DNA of 64,000 nt from Fibrobacter sp. (GTDB lineage Bacteria > Fibrobacterota > Fibrobacteria > Fibrobacterales > Fibrobacteraceae), in NCBI GenBank assembly GCA_017526585.1, contig JAFXRC010000043.1, forward strand, positions 1 through 64,000. The letters run 5' to 3'. Position numbers and translations under genes: made by a program. A model generated the notes under the pieces. That model searched no databases. It saw only the letters and a program-made list of their open reading frames with translations, and was not told where the DNA came from. Shown piece after piece: positions 17,713-27,800 of this stretch; position 1 is the first letter of the stretch, and every line of letters begins with the position of its first letter.

Positions 17713-18898
17713 CCTGCTCGAACAGGACAAACAAATTATCGCGCCGCTCTACGGCAAGGCAGACATCAACTTCGTGAAGGGCGAGGGCTCTTACCTCTAT
17801 GACGACCAGGGCAACAAGTACCTGGACTTCGTGGCGGGCATTGCCGTGAATGCTCTCGGTCACCAGAACCAGGCTATCAAGGATGCTGTGGTGGAACAGA
17901 TGAACCACTTCAACCACATCAGCAACCTTTACCCGAACTACCCGCAGATTAATCTCGGCAAGGCTCTGTTGGAAATCACCAAGTTCGACAAGGCTTTCTT
18001 CTGCAACTCCGGTACCGAGGCGAACGAAGGCGCTATCAAGTTCGCACGTAAGTACTTCGACCGGAAGGGCGAAAAGAACCGGCAGAAGATTATCACGTTC
18101 GTGAACAGTTTCCACGGAAGGACGTATGCCGCACTTTCTGCGACGGGCCAGCCGGCCATTAGGGAAGGCTTCGGCTCTATGCCGGGTGATTTTGTGCATG
18201 TGACTTGGAACGACTGCGCTGCCTTGAAGGCTGAGGTGGATGGCAATACATGTGCCATCATGCTGGAATCGCTGGCTGCCGAAGGCGGCGTGATGACGCT
18301 TTCGAAGGAAATGGTCGAAACCATCAACGGCCTGCAGAAGGAATTCGGCTGTCTCGTGATCGTCGACGAAGTGCAGGCAGGTGTGGGCCGTCTCGGAACC
18401 TTCCTCGGTTTCGAAAAGTACGGCCTGAATCCGGACCTGGTTTCGCTCGCCAAGGGAATCGGTGGCGGTCTCCCGCTCGGTGCGGTTCTCCTGCGCCAGA
18501 AGATTGCCGACCAGCTCAAGGCCGGTGACCACGGAACTACTTTCGGCGGTAACCCCATTGCTTGCGCCGCAGGTCTCGCCGTCGTGAAGCAGATTCCGGG
18601 GCTGCTCAAGAATGTAGCCGAACGTTCCGCCCAATTGAAGGCCGGTTTGGCTGCCCTTGTGGAAAAGTACAGCTTCGCCAAGGAAATCCGCGGTGAAGGT
18701 CTGATTCTCGGTGTGGCTCTCGACGAATCCATGCCGGTCGGCAACATCATTGCCGCCGCTAGGGCCGAGCATCTCATGGTGCTCTCTGCCAAGGGTAATG
18801 TGCTGCGTCTCTTGCCGCCGCTGAACGTCTCTGCCGCGGAAGTGGACGAAGCCCTCGAAAAGTTGGGTAAAGCTTTCGCTGCGGCTGCTGTGAAGTAG
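17693..18898 (+). CDS. argD: Acetylornithine aminotransferase
   Basis: 401 residues, class-III PLP-dependent aminotransferase. Visible motifs are FVAGIAVNALGHQN at the N-terminus, FFCNSGTEANEGAIKFAR (phosphate-binding GT), FHGRTYAALSATGQ, IVDEVQAGVGRLG (Asp contacting the PLP pyridine N), and SLAKGIGGGLPLGA, in which Lys254 is the Schiff-base lysine. TTFGGNPIACAAGLAV follows. ArgD converts N-acetylglutamate semialdehyde to acetylornithine; in many bacteria it also acts as succinyldiaminopimelate aminotransferase. GGAG lies upstream inside argB, and translation is probably coupled to it. Confidence 0.96.
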   Translation: MAQSCANLLEQDKQIIAPLYGKADINFVKGEGSYLYDDQGNKYLDFVAGIAVNALGHQNQAIKDAVVEQMNHFNHISNLYPNYPQINLGKALLEITKFDKAFFCNSGTEANEGAIKFARKYFDRKGEKNRQKIITFVNSFHGRTYAALSATGQPAIREGFGSMPGDFVHVTWNDCAALKAEVDGNTCAIMLESLAAEGGVMTLSKEMVETINGLQKEFGCLVIVDEVQAGVGRLGTFLGFEKYGLNPDLVSLAKGIGGGLPLGAVLLRQKIADQLKAGDHGTTFGGNPIACAAGLAVVKQIPGLLKNVAERSAQLKAGLAALVEKYSFAKEIRGEGLILGVALDESMPVGNIIAAARAEHLMVLSAKGNVLRLLPPLNVSAAEVDEALEKLGKAFAAAAVK

Positions 18899-18923
18899 TT
18901 CTCAGTATACAAAATAGACTATG

Positions 18924-18963
18924 AAAAAATCCCGCCGGTGAATTCCGGTGGGATTAATTTTTT
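18924..18963. terminator. Bidirectional terminator between argD and the fumarase gene
   Basis: Stem AATCCCGCCGG (18928-18938) / CCGGTGGGATT (18945-18955) with one G-T pair and a 6-nt loop. It is flanked by an A run on the left and TTTTTT on the right, so it can serve both convergent genes. Confidence 0.85.
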
Positions 18964-18982
18964 GAAGTGAACGGTCCCTGGC

Positions 18983-19004
18983 GGGCACTTCGGCAGGCTC
19001 AGTG
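18983..19004. repeat. Copy of a CTTCGGCAGGCTCAGTG-type intergenic repeat
   Basis: GCACTTCGGCAGGCTCAGTG lies between the terminator and the fumarase stop. Closely related words (CTTCGACAAGCTCAGTGACC-type) are, to my knowledge, dispersed in intergenic DNA of many unrelated bacterial genomes, with unknown function. Only one copy was seen in this window. Confidence 0.45.
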
Positions 19005-19028
19005 TACCACTCAGGGTCCTTTCGCTGT

Positions 19029-20666
19029 TTAGATCAAGCCCTCAAAGAAGTTGTTGCCCTTGTCATCCACGAGGATGAATGCCGGGAAGTCCTTGATGGT
19101 GATCTTGCGGATGGCTTCCATGCCGAGTTCCGGGAAGGCCACGATGTCGTTGCTGAGGATGTTCTGTTCAGCGAGAATAGCTGCCGGACCGCCGATAGAG
19201 CCGAGGAAGAATCCACCGTACTTCTTGCAAGCGTCGGTCACGTCCTGGCTGCGGTTGCCCTTCGCGACCATGATCATCGAAGCACCCTTGCTCTGGAAGC
19301 GCATCACATACGGGTCCATGCGGTTCGCCGTTGTCGGGCCGAAGCTACCAGTGGGCATGCCTGCCGGAGTCTTAGCCGGGCCGGCGTAGTAAATCGGGTG
19401 GTCAGACACGACCTTGAGCACGGTCTTTTCTTCGTCCGTGAGTTCCTCGCCGCGTTCCTGCTTGTCGAAGATTTCGGCAATCTTGGCGTGTGCCATGTCG
19501 CGGGCCACAATCATCGTGCCCTTGAGGCTGAGGCGCGTCTTCACCGGATACTTGGTGAGGTCGGCGAGCACTTCCTTCATCGGGCGGTCGAGGTCGATTT
19601 CGACTGCCGGAGCGAGATTCACGGCGTTGCCTGCCGGAATGTAGTTTTCCGGATGATGTTCCATCTTTTCGAGCCAGAGTCCGTTTTCGTCAATCTTTGC
19701 CTTGATGTTACGGTCGGCAGAGCAGGAAACACCGATAGAAACCGGGCAGCTTGCAGCATGACGCGGAGCGCGGATCACGCGAACGTCGTGCACGAGGTAC
19801 TTGCCGCCGAACTGGGCGCCAATGCCTGTCTTCTGGCAAATGTGCAGAACCTTTTCTTCCATTTCGAGGTCGCGGAAAATGCGGCCGCCTTCGGAACCGC
19901 TGGTCGGAATATCGTCGAGGTAGCCGCAGCTAGCGAGCTTCACCATGTGCGTGTTCATTTCGGCAGAGGTTCCGCCAATCACAATGGCGAGGTGGTACGG
20001 AGGGCAAGCCGCAGTACCCAAGGTTTTAACCTTTTCGGCGAGGAACTTTTCCAAGGACTTCGGGTTGAGGAGCGCCTTGGTCATGGGCCAGTAGTAAGTC
20101 TTGTTGGCAGAGCCACCGCCCTTGGCCACAAAGAGGAACTTCATCTCAGCGCCTTCTTCGGCGTGAATGTCGATCTGAGCCGGGAGGTTGCAACCAGTGT
20201 TCTTCTCTTCGTACATGGTGAGCGGAGCAATCTGGCTGTAGCGCAGGTTCTTGGTGGTGTAGGCGTTGTAGATACCTTCCGAAATCGCTTCGGCGTCGTC
20301 GAAGCCGGTCCACACCTGCTGGCCCTTGTGGGCAACGCAGATTGCCGTACCGGTGTCCTGGCAGAACGGGAGAATGCCCTTCGCGGCGACGCAGGCGTTC
20401 TTGAGCATGGTGAGAGCGACAAACTTGTCGTTGTCCGAAGCTTCCGGATCCTGGAGAATCTTTGCGACCTTGGCCGTATGGGCCGGACGCAGGCAGAATT
20501 CCACTTCTTCGAAAGCAGCCTGGGCGATCTTCGTGAGCGCCTCGGGAGCGACCTTCAGAATTTTCTTGCCTTCGAATTCGGCGACGGAAACGCCTTCCTT
20601 GCCGAGGTTCACGTATTCGGTAGTATCTTCACCGTGCTGGACGGTTGCTTCGTACTTGAATGCCAT
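19029..20666 (-). CDS. fumA: Class I (iron-sulfur) fumarate hydratase
   Basis: 545 residues, the full length of the two-domain FumA/FumB-type enzyme that hydrates fumarate to malate in the cytoplasm. Three Cys residues spaced as in the family's [4Fe-4S] ligands are present: Cys102 (PFCQDTGT), Cys221 (GTAACPPYH) and Cys315 ([10 protein letters not shown]). The C-terminal beta domain carries [12 protein letters not shown] and the [10 protein letters not shown] motif. In a fermenter that makes succinate it would run in the fumarate-forming direction of the reductive branch (inference). No Shine-Dalgarno is seen; the 5' leader contains a tandem AACCCCT on the coding strand. The long plus-strand ORF over it is an antisense shadow. 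Confidence 0.96.
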   Translation of the reverse strand: MAFKYEATVQHGEDTTEYVNLGKEGVSVAEFEGKKILKVAPEALTKIAQAAFEEVEFCLRPAHTAKVAKILQDPEASDNDKFVALTMLKNACVAAKGILPFCQDTGTAICVAHKGQQVWTGFDDAEAISEGIYNAYTTKNLRYSQIAPLTMYEEKNTGCNLPAQIDIHAEEGAEMKFLFVAKGGGSANKTYYWPMTKALLNPKSLEKFLAEKVKTLGTAACPPYHLAIVIGGTSAEMNTHMVKLASCGYLDDIPTSGSEGGRIFRDLEMEEKVLHICQKTGIGAQFGGKYLVHDVRVIRAPRHAASCPVSIGVSCSADRNIKAKIDENGLWLEKMEHHPENYIPAGNAVNLAPAVEIDLDRPMKEVLADLTKYPVKTRLSLKGTMIVARDMAHAKIAEIFDKQERGEELTDEEKTVLKVVSDHPIYYAGPAKTPAGMPTGSFGPTTANRMDPYVMRFQSKGASMIMVAKGNRSQDVTDACKKYGGFFLGSIGGPAAILAEQNILSNDIVAFPELGMEAIRKITIKDFPAFILVDDKGNNFFEGLI

Positions 20667-20674
20667 AATAAATC

Positions 20675-20688
20675 AGGGGTTAGGGGTT
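20675..20688. repeat. Tandem AGGGGTT pair in the fumarase 5' leader
   Basis: Two perfect 7-bp copies of AGGGGTT (20675-20681 and 20682-20688) sit immediately upstream of the fumarase start, reading AACCCCT on the coding strand where a ribosome binding site would be expected. Possible protein-binding or RNA element; function unknown. Confidence 0.4.
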
Positions 20689-20917
20689 AAGTATGTTGGT
20701 GTCATATGTGTCTTTTACCTCAAAATTAAAAATCTTTCATCCAATTGCCCGACTAGATGGAGCGGTCTTGGCTGGTCAGGAGCCGCGATTTCCTCAAAAA
20801 AGCGACAAAATGACAAAAAACAGTGACAAAACGCAATTTTTTTGAAAAAATTTGAGCTATCTGGGCAAATATGTGCTATTTTTTACATCGTAAAAGTTTA
20901 ATCTAGAGAGGAATCAT

Positions 20918-21553
20918 ATGAAGATCAAGAATCTCATGCTGGCAACTATCCTTGCCTCTGCTGTCGCTTTTGCCGCCGATGCTGCAAAGCCCGCCGCTGC
21001 CCCTGCAGCTGCCCCGGCTGCCGCACCTGCCGCCGCTGCCCCTGCAGCTGCCCCGGCTGCCGCACCTGCCGCTGCTGCTCCTGCTGCAGCCCCCGCTGCT
21101 GAAGCTCCGAAGACTGAAGCTGCTCCGGCTCCTGCTGCCGAAGCTCCTGCTGCCGCTGCTGCACCTGCCGCTACGGATTCTGCCGCCGCCGCTCCTGCTC
21201 CCGCCGCTGCTGCTCCTGCTGCTGATTCTACTGTAGCCGCCCCGGCCGACTCTGCCGCCGCTCCTGCTGAAGCTGTAGCTGCCGCTGATACCGCCAAGGC
21301 TGATTCTGCTGAAGTCCTCGAAGCCAAGGCTGAAGAAGCTCCGGTTGATTCCGCTGCTCTCGCCAAGTCCGAAGAAGAAAAGAAGGCTGCCGAAGCTGAA
21401 GCTAAGGCAAAGGCTGAAGAACAGGCTGCTCTCGAAAACAGCTCCGCCGGTTCCGCCAAGAGCTCCGTCATGGAAAACCCCTGGGAATTCCTGATCGTCT
21501 CTGCCGCCTTCGTTGCTTCCGTGCTCGTGATCATCTTCACCGGCAAGGACTAA
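20918..21553 (+). CDS. Ala/Pro-rich exported protein with C-terminal membrane anchor
   Basis: 211 residues. A signal peptide (MKIKNLMLATILASAVAFAA) is followed by about 110 residues of Ala-Pro low complexity, then an acidic/Lys-rich segment predicted to be helical (SEEEKKAAEAEAKAKAEEQA). The C-terminus is one transmembrane helix (PWEFLIVSAAFVASVLVIIF) ending GKD. Layout suggests a periplasmic spacer tethered to the inner membrane, comparable in composition only to the Pro-rich arms of TonB-type proteins; no TonB C-terminal domain is present. AGAGAGGAA lies 6 nt before ATG20918. The gene is monocistronic, with a strong terminator, and likely well expressed. Function unknown. Confidence 0.8.
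   Translation: MKIKNLMLATILASAVAFAADAAKPAAAPAAAPAAAPAAAAPAAAPAAAPAAAAPAAAPAAEAPKTEAAPAPAAEAPAAAAAPAATDSAAAAPAPAAAAPAADSTVAAPADSAAAPAEAVAAADTAKADSAEVLEAKAEEAPVDSAALAKSEEEKKAAEAEAKAKAEEQAALENSSAGSAKSSVMENPWEFLIVSAAFVASVLVIIFTGKD
20993..21070 (+). repeat. 39-bp tandem repeat in the Ala/Pro-rich gene
   Basis: A 36-bp core beginning GCCGCTGCCCCTGCAGCTGC occurs at 20993 and again at 21032, a period of 39 bp (13 codons). A third, diverged copy follows. It points to recent slippage or recombination extending the Ala-Pro arm. Confidence 0.8.
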
Positions 21554-21583
21554 TCTAGCGGTTTAAAATCCACAGATTTTTAG

Positions 21584-21616
21584 AGGTCGATGCCTTCGGG
21601 TGTCGACCTTTTTTTA
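21584..21616 (+). terminator. Terminator with UUCG loop
   Basis: AGGTCGATGCC (21584-21594), TTCG tetraloop, GGTGTCGACCT (21599-21609) with two wobble pairs, then a seven-T run. Confidence 0.92.
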
Positions 21617-21645
21617 TGTCGTCCCGACAGTGTCCACAACGCACT

Positions 21646-21662
21646 TTGTAAACGTTTGTTAA
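21646..21662. promoter_or_regulatory. Possible LacI/CRE-like operator
   Basis: TTGTAAACGTTTGTTAA contains the central AAACGTTT palindrome and differs by one conserved position from the catabolite-responsive-element pattern TGNAANCGNWNNCW. It lies 219 nt before the GH9 start. A match of this kind could arise by chance. Confidence 0.3.
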
Positions 21663-21796
21663 CTGAATTATGGACCATTTTCTTATTAAAAACTTTTATG
21701 CGAAACACCGTGTTCCAGGTCATTCATTTTTGCCGTTTTTGAGAGCAAAAAGGGAACATTTTCTGTTTTTAGAGGGTGCATTTTGGTCCAGATAAA

Positions 21797-21809
21797 TCTA
21801 TTTTATACT
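21797..21809 (+). promoter_or_regulatory. Candidate promoter of the GH9 cluster
   Basis: TCTATTTT (21797-21804) runs into TATACT (21804-21809), a good -10 match; the -35 side is only TTTTGG at 17 nt. It gives a leader of about 65 nt with a small stem-loop. Confidence 0.4.
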
Positions 21810-21880
21810 TGTGTATTTGGGCGTTTGAAAAACGGGTACTTGCGTATCCGCCATTTGGTTGTATATAAAAGGAGGCATCT

Positions 21881-24800
21881 GTGCCTATCAAGAAGAGTTT
21901 TGTCGCTGTGGCTTTTTCTGCCGTGTCGGTCATTTCTGTAATGGCTGCGACTGCGGGTCAGGAACAGCCCACACCCTATGATTTGATTCGTCCGATTTAT
22001 CCCCTAACATGGGATACGACGGTATTCGATCATTACGACACGACGGTAACGACTAAGCACAACATGGTGCCTAAGAACCGTACCCCGGCGTCTTATGTGC
22101 CGAATGCGCTGATTCCCGATACCTTGAACCAGGCGTACCTCGATGCGATCAACTACCGCATGTCGCCAATCCGTATCAACCAGGCGGGTTACTTGCCGGA
22201 CGACCCTGAAAAGCAGTTCTACTATGTGGGTACGGCGTCAAGCTTCGAAGTGGTTGATATCGATGGTAAATCGCTTTCTCCGAAGGTGACTGGATCCTTT
22301 ACGAGTAGCGGTGTCGAGACTTCTTCTGACTGGACGATTATTGCGGGCACCAATGCGGCGACCAATGACCAGAAACGTTACCTGGTCGACATTACGGGTC
22401 AGTCAGGCATTATCCAAGTGGGTCAAATTCCTGGTGACGTTCCGACTGACACTCGTTTGCGTATCAAGGTGGGCAACGATATCTCGAGCACCTTCATTGT
22501 GAGTAGCAAGGTGTACTCCATGGTGAAGGACGCCGCCCTTAAGTTCTATGGCATTAACCGCAGTGGTGATGGGGAATCCTGGTTCCACCCTGCAAGCCAC
22601 ATGAAAGATGGTGCCGGTGGAGTCGTTGTTAATCCGGCAGGTACTGATGATGCAAGAGGCGTTTATAATGAAGCCTTGGCTGGAACTCTGCAAGGTGGTT
22701 ACTATGACTGTGGTGACCATTTGAAGGAATCTTTGACCCAAATGTATGCCTTTATGGTGGCCGCTGTCATGGCGGCGACCAATGCTGATGCCGACGAAGA
22801 CCACTATGCGTACAATCATGGTGAAACGGTGAATACTGATGGTGTTCCGGATATGTTGCGCGAAGCGAAACACGGTGCTGACTTTGTATTGCGTTCCTAT
22901 GTTCGTGCGAAGGGTGTGATTGATGACATGGCGCTTTCTGTGGGAACTTTTGGTACTGACCATGGTTGGTGGGGACGCCCTGAAAATCAGGATTACCTTC
23001 CGGTTAATAACTCTGCAGCGGCAACGGATCGTGGTGGTCCGGCATCTCGTGCTGTCCGTCTTGGTGAAGTTGGTTCTACTGTGGGTGGCGAAACGGCTGC
23101 GGGTCTTGCAATCCTCGGCAAGATGTATGCCGAATACGATAAGCCTTTTGCGGATAGCTGCTTGATGGTGGCGAAAAAGATGTATGACTTTGCGAAGAAC
23201 CTTGCTCTGGGTAAGTCGAGCTACGATGGTGGAAAGACTTTCAAAAATCACACATCGCCTAAGTTTGATAGCGAAGCTTATAATGGCAACAACGAATTTT
23301 ATGACGACCTCTCTTTGGCTGCAGTCGCACTCCATTTTGCAACTTATGAAGAATCTGGAGATATGTCTTATTTTAACGATGCCGTTCAAAATAAGGAATT
23401 TAGCAAGGAACAGGAACAAGAAGGCAATGGATTCTTTGATGGCGGTTGGATGGCTTTCACTCGCGATGGTATGCGTAAGTCCATGAAGAATACTTCTTGG
23501 GCAAATGCTTATACATACGCTCTTTATGCTTTGTACAAATTGCTGTTAAAGGACGATGCCACTGCATTAAAGTATGGTATTTCTACGGAATCGACCAAGG
23601 CTAATTCAACTAGAACGCGCCTTTGGTATGCTGAAAATGTGGCCTTGATTTTGGGAACAAACCTTGCGTCGGAATCGTACTATAATGGTGCAAAAACCAT
23701 TCAGATTAATATTCCCAATTTGAACAATACTCCGTTGAATGTTGATGGTATTTGGTATACCATGCAGACGGATCAGACCTGGATTTACAACCGCTATCAG
23801 GCGGGCAACATCTTTGAGGTGATTGCTTATGCTGATGTGACCAAGGATTTGGAAACGGTTGTACTCCCGCAAAAGGGCATTACCCGTGAATGGCATTCTG
23901 CGGAAATGCGTCAGCTTGCCATTAACCAGCTGAACTACCTGTTGGGCGTGAACCCGTGGGATGTGTCGTACATTCTGGGTGTCGGTGACAAGAATGATGC
24001 TCATCCGCATCACCGTGCCGCAAACCCCGAAGGCAAAAACCAGCCAGGTGCGGGCTACAAGTACAGACCGCCTGTAGGAGCCTTGTATGGTGGTATTGTT
24101 CCGGGGGCGACCAACTCGATGGTCCCCGATAACAAAAGCTGGGAAGACTACCACAAGTCTGAAACCTGTATCGATGCAGCTGCTATTCTTGTAAGCTCTG
24201 GCATGATTGCTTCAGCAAAGTTCGACCGTACAGTGGCTCCGGGTGTGAGCGTGGAAATTCGTCATGTAAGCATGGACTCGGCGATTGTCGTGGTCAAGCT
24301 CACCACTCGCGGCAATGTGACCCTTTACTATGGAACCGAAGAAAGCTCCATGACGACTGCCGCTACTTCGGATTCGGCTAAGTCCGGTGTGCAGCACGAA
24401 ATTATTCTGCGTGGACTTCAGAACGGCACCACTTACTACTTCTATGCCGCTGGTACTAATGCTTACAACGAAAATAATTTTACGCTCAAGTACATGGTTG
24501 ATTCCACGCAGACTCCGTTCAGCTTTACCACGCTCAACTCCGTGGAAAGTGCGCAGATTACGAATGCAACTGTCTGCAATATGTTCGGCGACAGTGCCGA
24601 AATCATGTGGTACACCCCGAATGGCGAATACGAATCTAAGGTCTATTGGGATACCGTTCCGCATGCTACCGCTGTTGAATACGCCTTTAACAGCGGTTCC
24701 GGCAATGCCGATGTGTCAGGCATTCCGACAAAGTTCCACTATGTAAAAATTGGCGGACTTAAGGAAAAGACGACTTATTACTACATGGTCGAAAGCAATG

Positions 24801-27800
24801 GTCAGTTTGCAAACACTGACGAGAAAACGGGAGACTTGTTGAAGTTCACGACTCCGGTGGGGTGGTACGACTTTAGCGTGCGTACTTATCAGTATGTAGA
24901 TGGTGGGCTTGATTACTTGAACTTGAATGTTTATAACAATGAGTCTCGGTCGTTTGATAGTTTGACATTGAGAATGTATTTCAATGCAAAGCCTGAAGAA
25001 GTTGAAAAATGTGCCACACTAGTTACTTCGGATATTTGTCAGGCATACGATGAGGCTGGCTTCAATAAGGTGTGCGAAAATGATCGCGAAATTCGAGATT
25101 TGATGCGGTCTGCTTTGCCGATTCGTTTGGATGATACCTACGATGCGGCTACGGGTAAGTACTCCTATTACTTCCCCATACCACTTGGATCAACTACGAT
25201 GAAATCGTCTTCTCGTATTCGTATTGATATCGCTATGAAGACGGGTATTTCGAATGATAATTATGTTACATGTGATGAACTTGGTCCTGTTCCTGGAAAG
25301 AAGCATATGGACAAGACGACGGGTGACTGGTCTTGGGCTCCTCATGAATTCTTGGTGGATGGAGCAGATTACGAAGGTATGCCTCTCGAAGCCAAGGACT
25401 ACGGTGATACTGACAATGAAGTTCCGGTAAATAAGTTTATTGCCGTTTACCGCAAGGATGAGTTCATTTGGGGATTTAGCCCCTCTTATCAGGAAATGTC
25501 GACCAAGCGCGCCCATTATGAAATGGATGTGACCTTGGATGCACCGTTCAATGTGTCCAACAATTCCTATGTGCAGATTGACCAGACCAGCAGCACAGTG
25601 TACGTGAGGGGTTATGCCCAGGTTTCTGAGCAGGGCTACATTACGCGCATCTGGGCGAACGGTCAGGAAATCAAGACGAAGATCAACCGCATCGGAAACG
25701 AGATATTCCTGATTTCGGATAATAGCGAAATTATCGCACACTACAACGTGACAAGTGGTGACGGCACGATTGACTCGACGGGTCTTTGGACGCTGAACAT
25801 TCCTGTCAAGATGAAGATCGGTAGCAACAAGATTGACTTGACTATTTTTGCGGGCGCGAACCCCGAGTGCGAAGAATGTGCCGAAAACGGCGGTTGCGCC
25901 TTTATCAACCGCACCTATTATGTGCAGTTCACGCGCGGCAACCTCACGGCATCTAGCCTTACCATCAAGGACGAAGCCGGCAACCCGATTGCTTCTCCGG
26001 CGGATCCGGCGAATACGCGCTTCTACATTTACCTGAACGACAAGGACAAGGCGGGAACGACCTCTCCGATCAACGTGCTGGTCATCAACAACAAGAAGGG
26101 TGACACCTTGAAGGTCTCGATGGTCGAAGACGCTTCCAATCCGGGTAGCTTCAAGAGCGCAAACGCCATTTCTGCGGTGTCGGTCGCTCCGAATGCTCGT
26201 AGTGGAAACCAGATATCCTTCTTTGCGGGTGATACGATTCAGGTCATCTACATTGACCCCGATGACGAAGAAGATATTTCGAAGCAGAGTTTCTTTGCCG
26301 AATCCAAGTACCCCGAAGCGCAGAAGGTGCTGGCTCAGGACAGCGACTGCGACAATGTCGCCGACAAGTTGCTGGTCGTATTCTCCAATGTGCTAGAAGA
26401 AGCGTACAAGTTCGATAGCATTCGCGTGTACCTGCCGGGAATGGCGGATACGGTGACGCTTGCGGTGAACCAGGCGGATGCGCTTGGCAATAGCGAAGTC
26501 CTGATTGACCTACCCGAATCGCTCGGTATCAAGGAAAATTCGGCACCTACAGGTTCTGCGACGGTTTACCTGCGTGCCGAAGGGGCTACAAATGCTGAAC
26601 GTGTTGCCATTACCGACGGCATCCTTCCGCAGCTCTTGAGCGTAACGATTCTTGAAAATCCGGACCATGAATATCCAGAAGATACGTTGATGATTGCCTT
26701 TACCGAACCGGTGCTGCTTTCTTCGACGAACTCCTGGATATTGAACATTGCCGGTGCCGATGGCATGACCATCAACGTGGTCGGCAAGGCGACCACCAGC
26801 AACGACGGCAAGAGCTGGCTCTACGCGGTGACGGGTAACGAGGACGGATCGCAGATTCCTCTCGGTGCCAAGGCTACGGTGAAGCCGAATATGGTAACTG
26901 ACAAGGCTTTCAATACCTTGGATCCGACCCTTGCCTGTTCCGAAGTGAAGGTGGTGGAGACTCCGAGACCGGTGCCTATCACGCTTGCCGAAATGCGTGA
27001 CCTTGAAGGCGACGGTTATCCGGATGAACTCTTTATGCGATTCGAAAAGAAACTCCGCGATAAGGATTTGCTTGACAGCTTCGTGGTGGAATGGGGCGCC
27101 AATGGTGACATCAGAAACCTGCAGCCGCTGTCTGTCGAAAATGGCAAGCCCAACTGGGAACATACATTTGAATTCGGTCAGCACATGGAAGTTCGCTCGA
27201 CGGTGGATTCCTCGGGTGCAACCCCTGTGGTAACGCTGGATTCTGTCATGGTGAACGATACCGTGTCTATCATTACGGTTCATTTCACCCCGGAAAATTC
27301 GTTTGCCCGTGGCGCTACAGTCGGTCCTTACGATGGCTATGGCCGCGTGACTCCGCGCCTTGGTCCCGAAGGCGGCTTCTTCGACAAGTATTATCCGATT
27401 GTCGACAAGTGCCCGCCGATTATCTTGACCGCTGTCTGGCAGGGTTATGACCTGAAGGACGATTCCTACGGCTCGCAGGACTACGTGACACTCACCTTCT
27501 CGGAACCCATGGATACGGTGCCGGCGAATGCCTATGTGGTGGAACGCAGCCGTGACGGCAAGGAAGGCGTGTTCTTTAGCCCGAAGCAGAATTCGAACCT
27601 TACACTCAGCTATATCGCGGGTGCGACGATGGCAAAGCTTGGCTATAAGCACAAGTACGAAGAAGCTCTCTGGATTGGCGACTCGGTGCGACTGGTATCT
27701 GCTGCGGACATGAGCTACTTCAAGGATCTTGCCGGGCTCTTTGCCGGTGCGGGTACTCCCTGGGTTCCGGTGACGGGTTCTGTGTCGAACATCAAGTTCA

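Larger units (their letters stand above)
21554..21880. other. Intergenic region ahead of the cellulase cluster
   Basis: The 327 nt hold the terminator of the Ala/Pro-rich gene (21584-21616), a possible LacI/CRE-like operator (21646-21662), a TCTATTTT/TATACT promoter candidate (21797-21809), a small leader stem-loop CGGGTAC-TTGC-GTATCCG (21833-21850), and the AAAGGAGG ribosome binding site of the GH9 gene at 21868-21875. The stretch 21665-21790 is A/T-rich and shows no gene. Confidence 0.6.

Noticed and set aside
19002..20690. 562-codon plus-strand ORF across the fumarase gene
   Set aside because: Antisense shadow of a complete class I fumarase with all Fe-S cysteines; Leu/Val/Arg/His-rich translation with no family resemblance.
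20993..21070. CRISPR-like array
   Set aside because: The units are directly adjacent coding repeats with no unique spacers.
21640..21665. Replication origin (DnaA-box cluster) near the AAACGTTT palindrome
   Set aside because: No TTATCCACA-type boxes were seen clustered here; dnaB is 17 kb away and is not a reliable origin marker.
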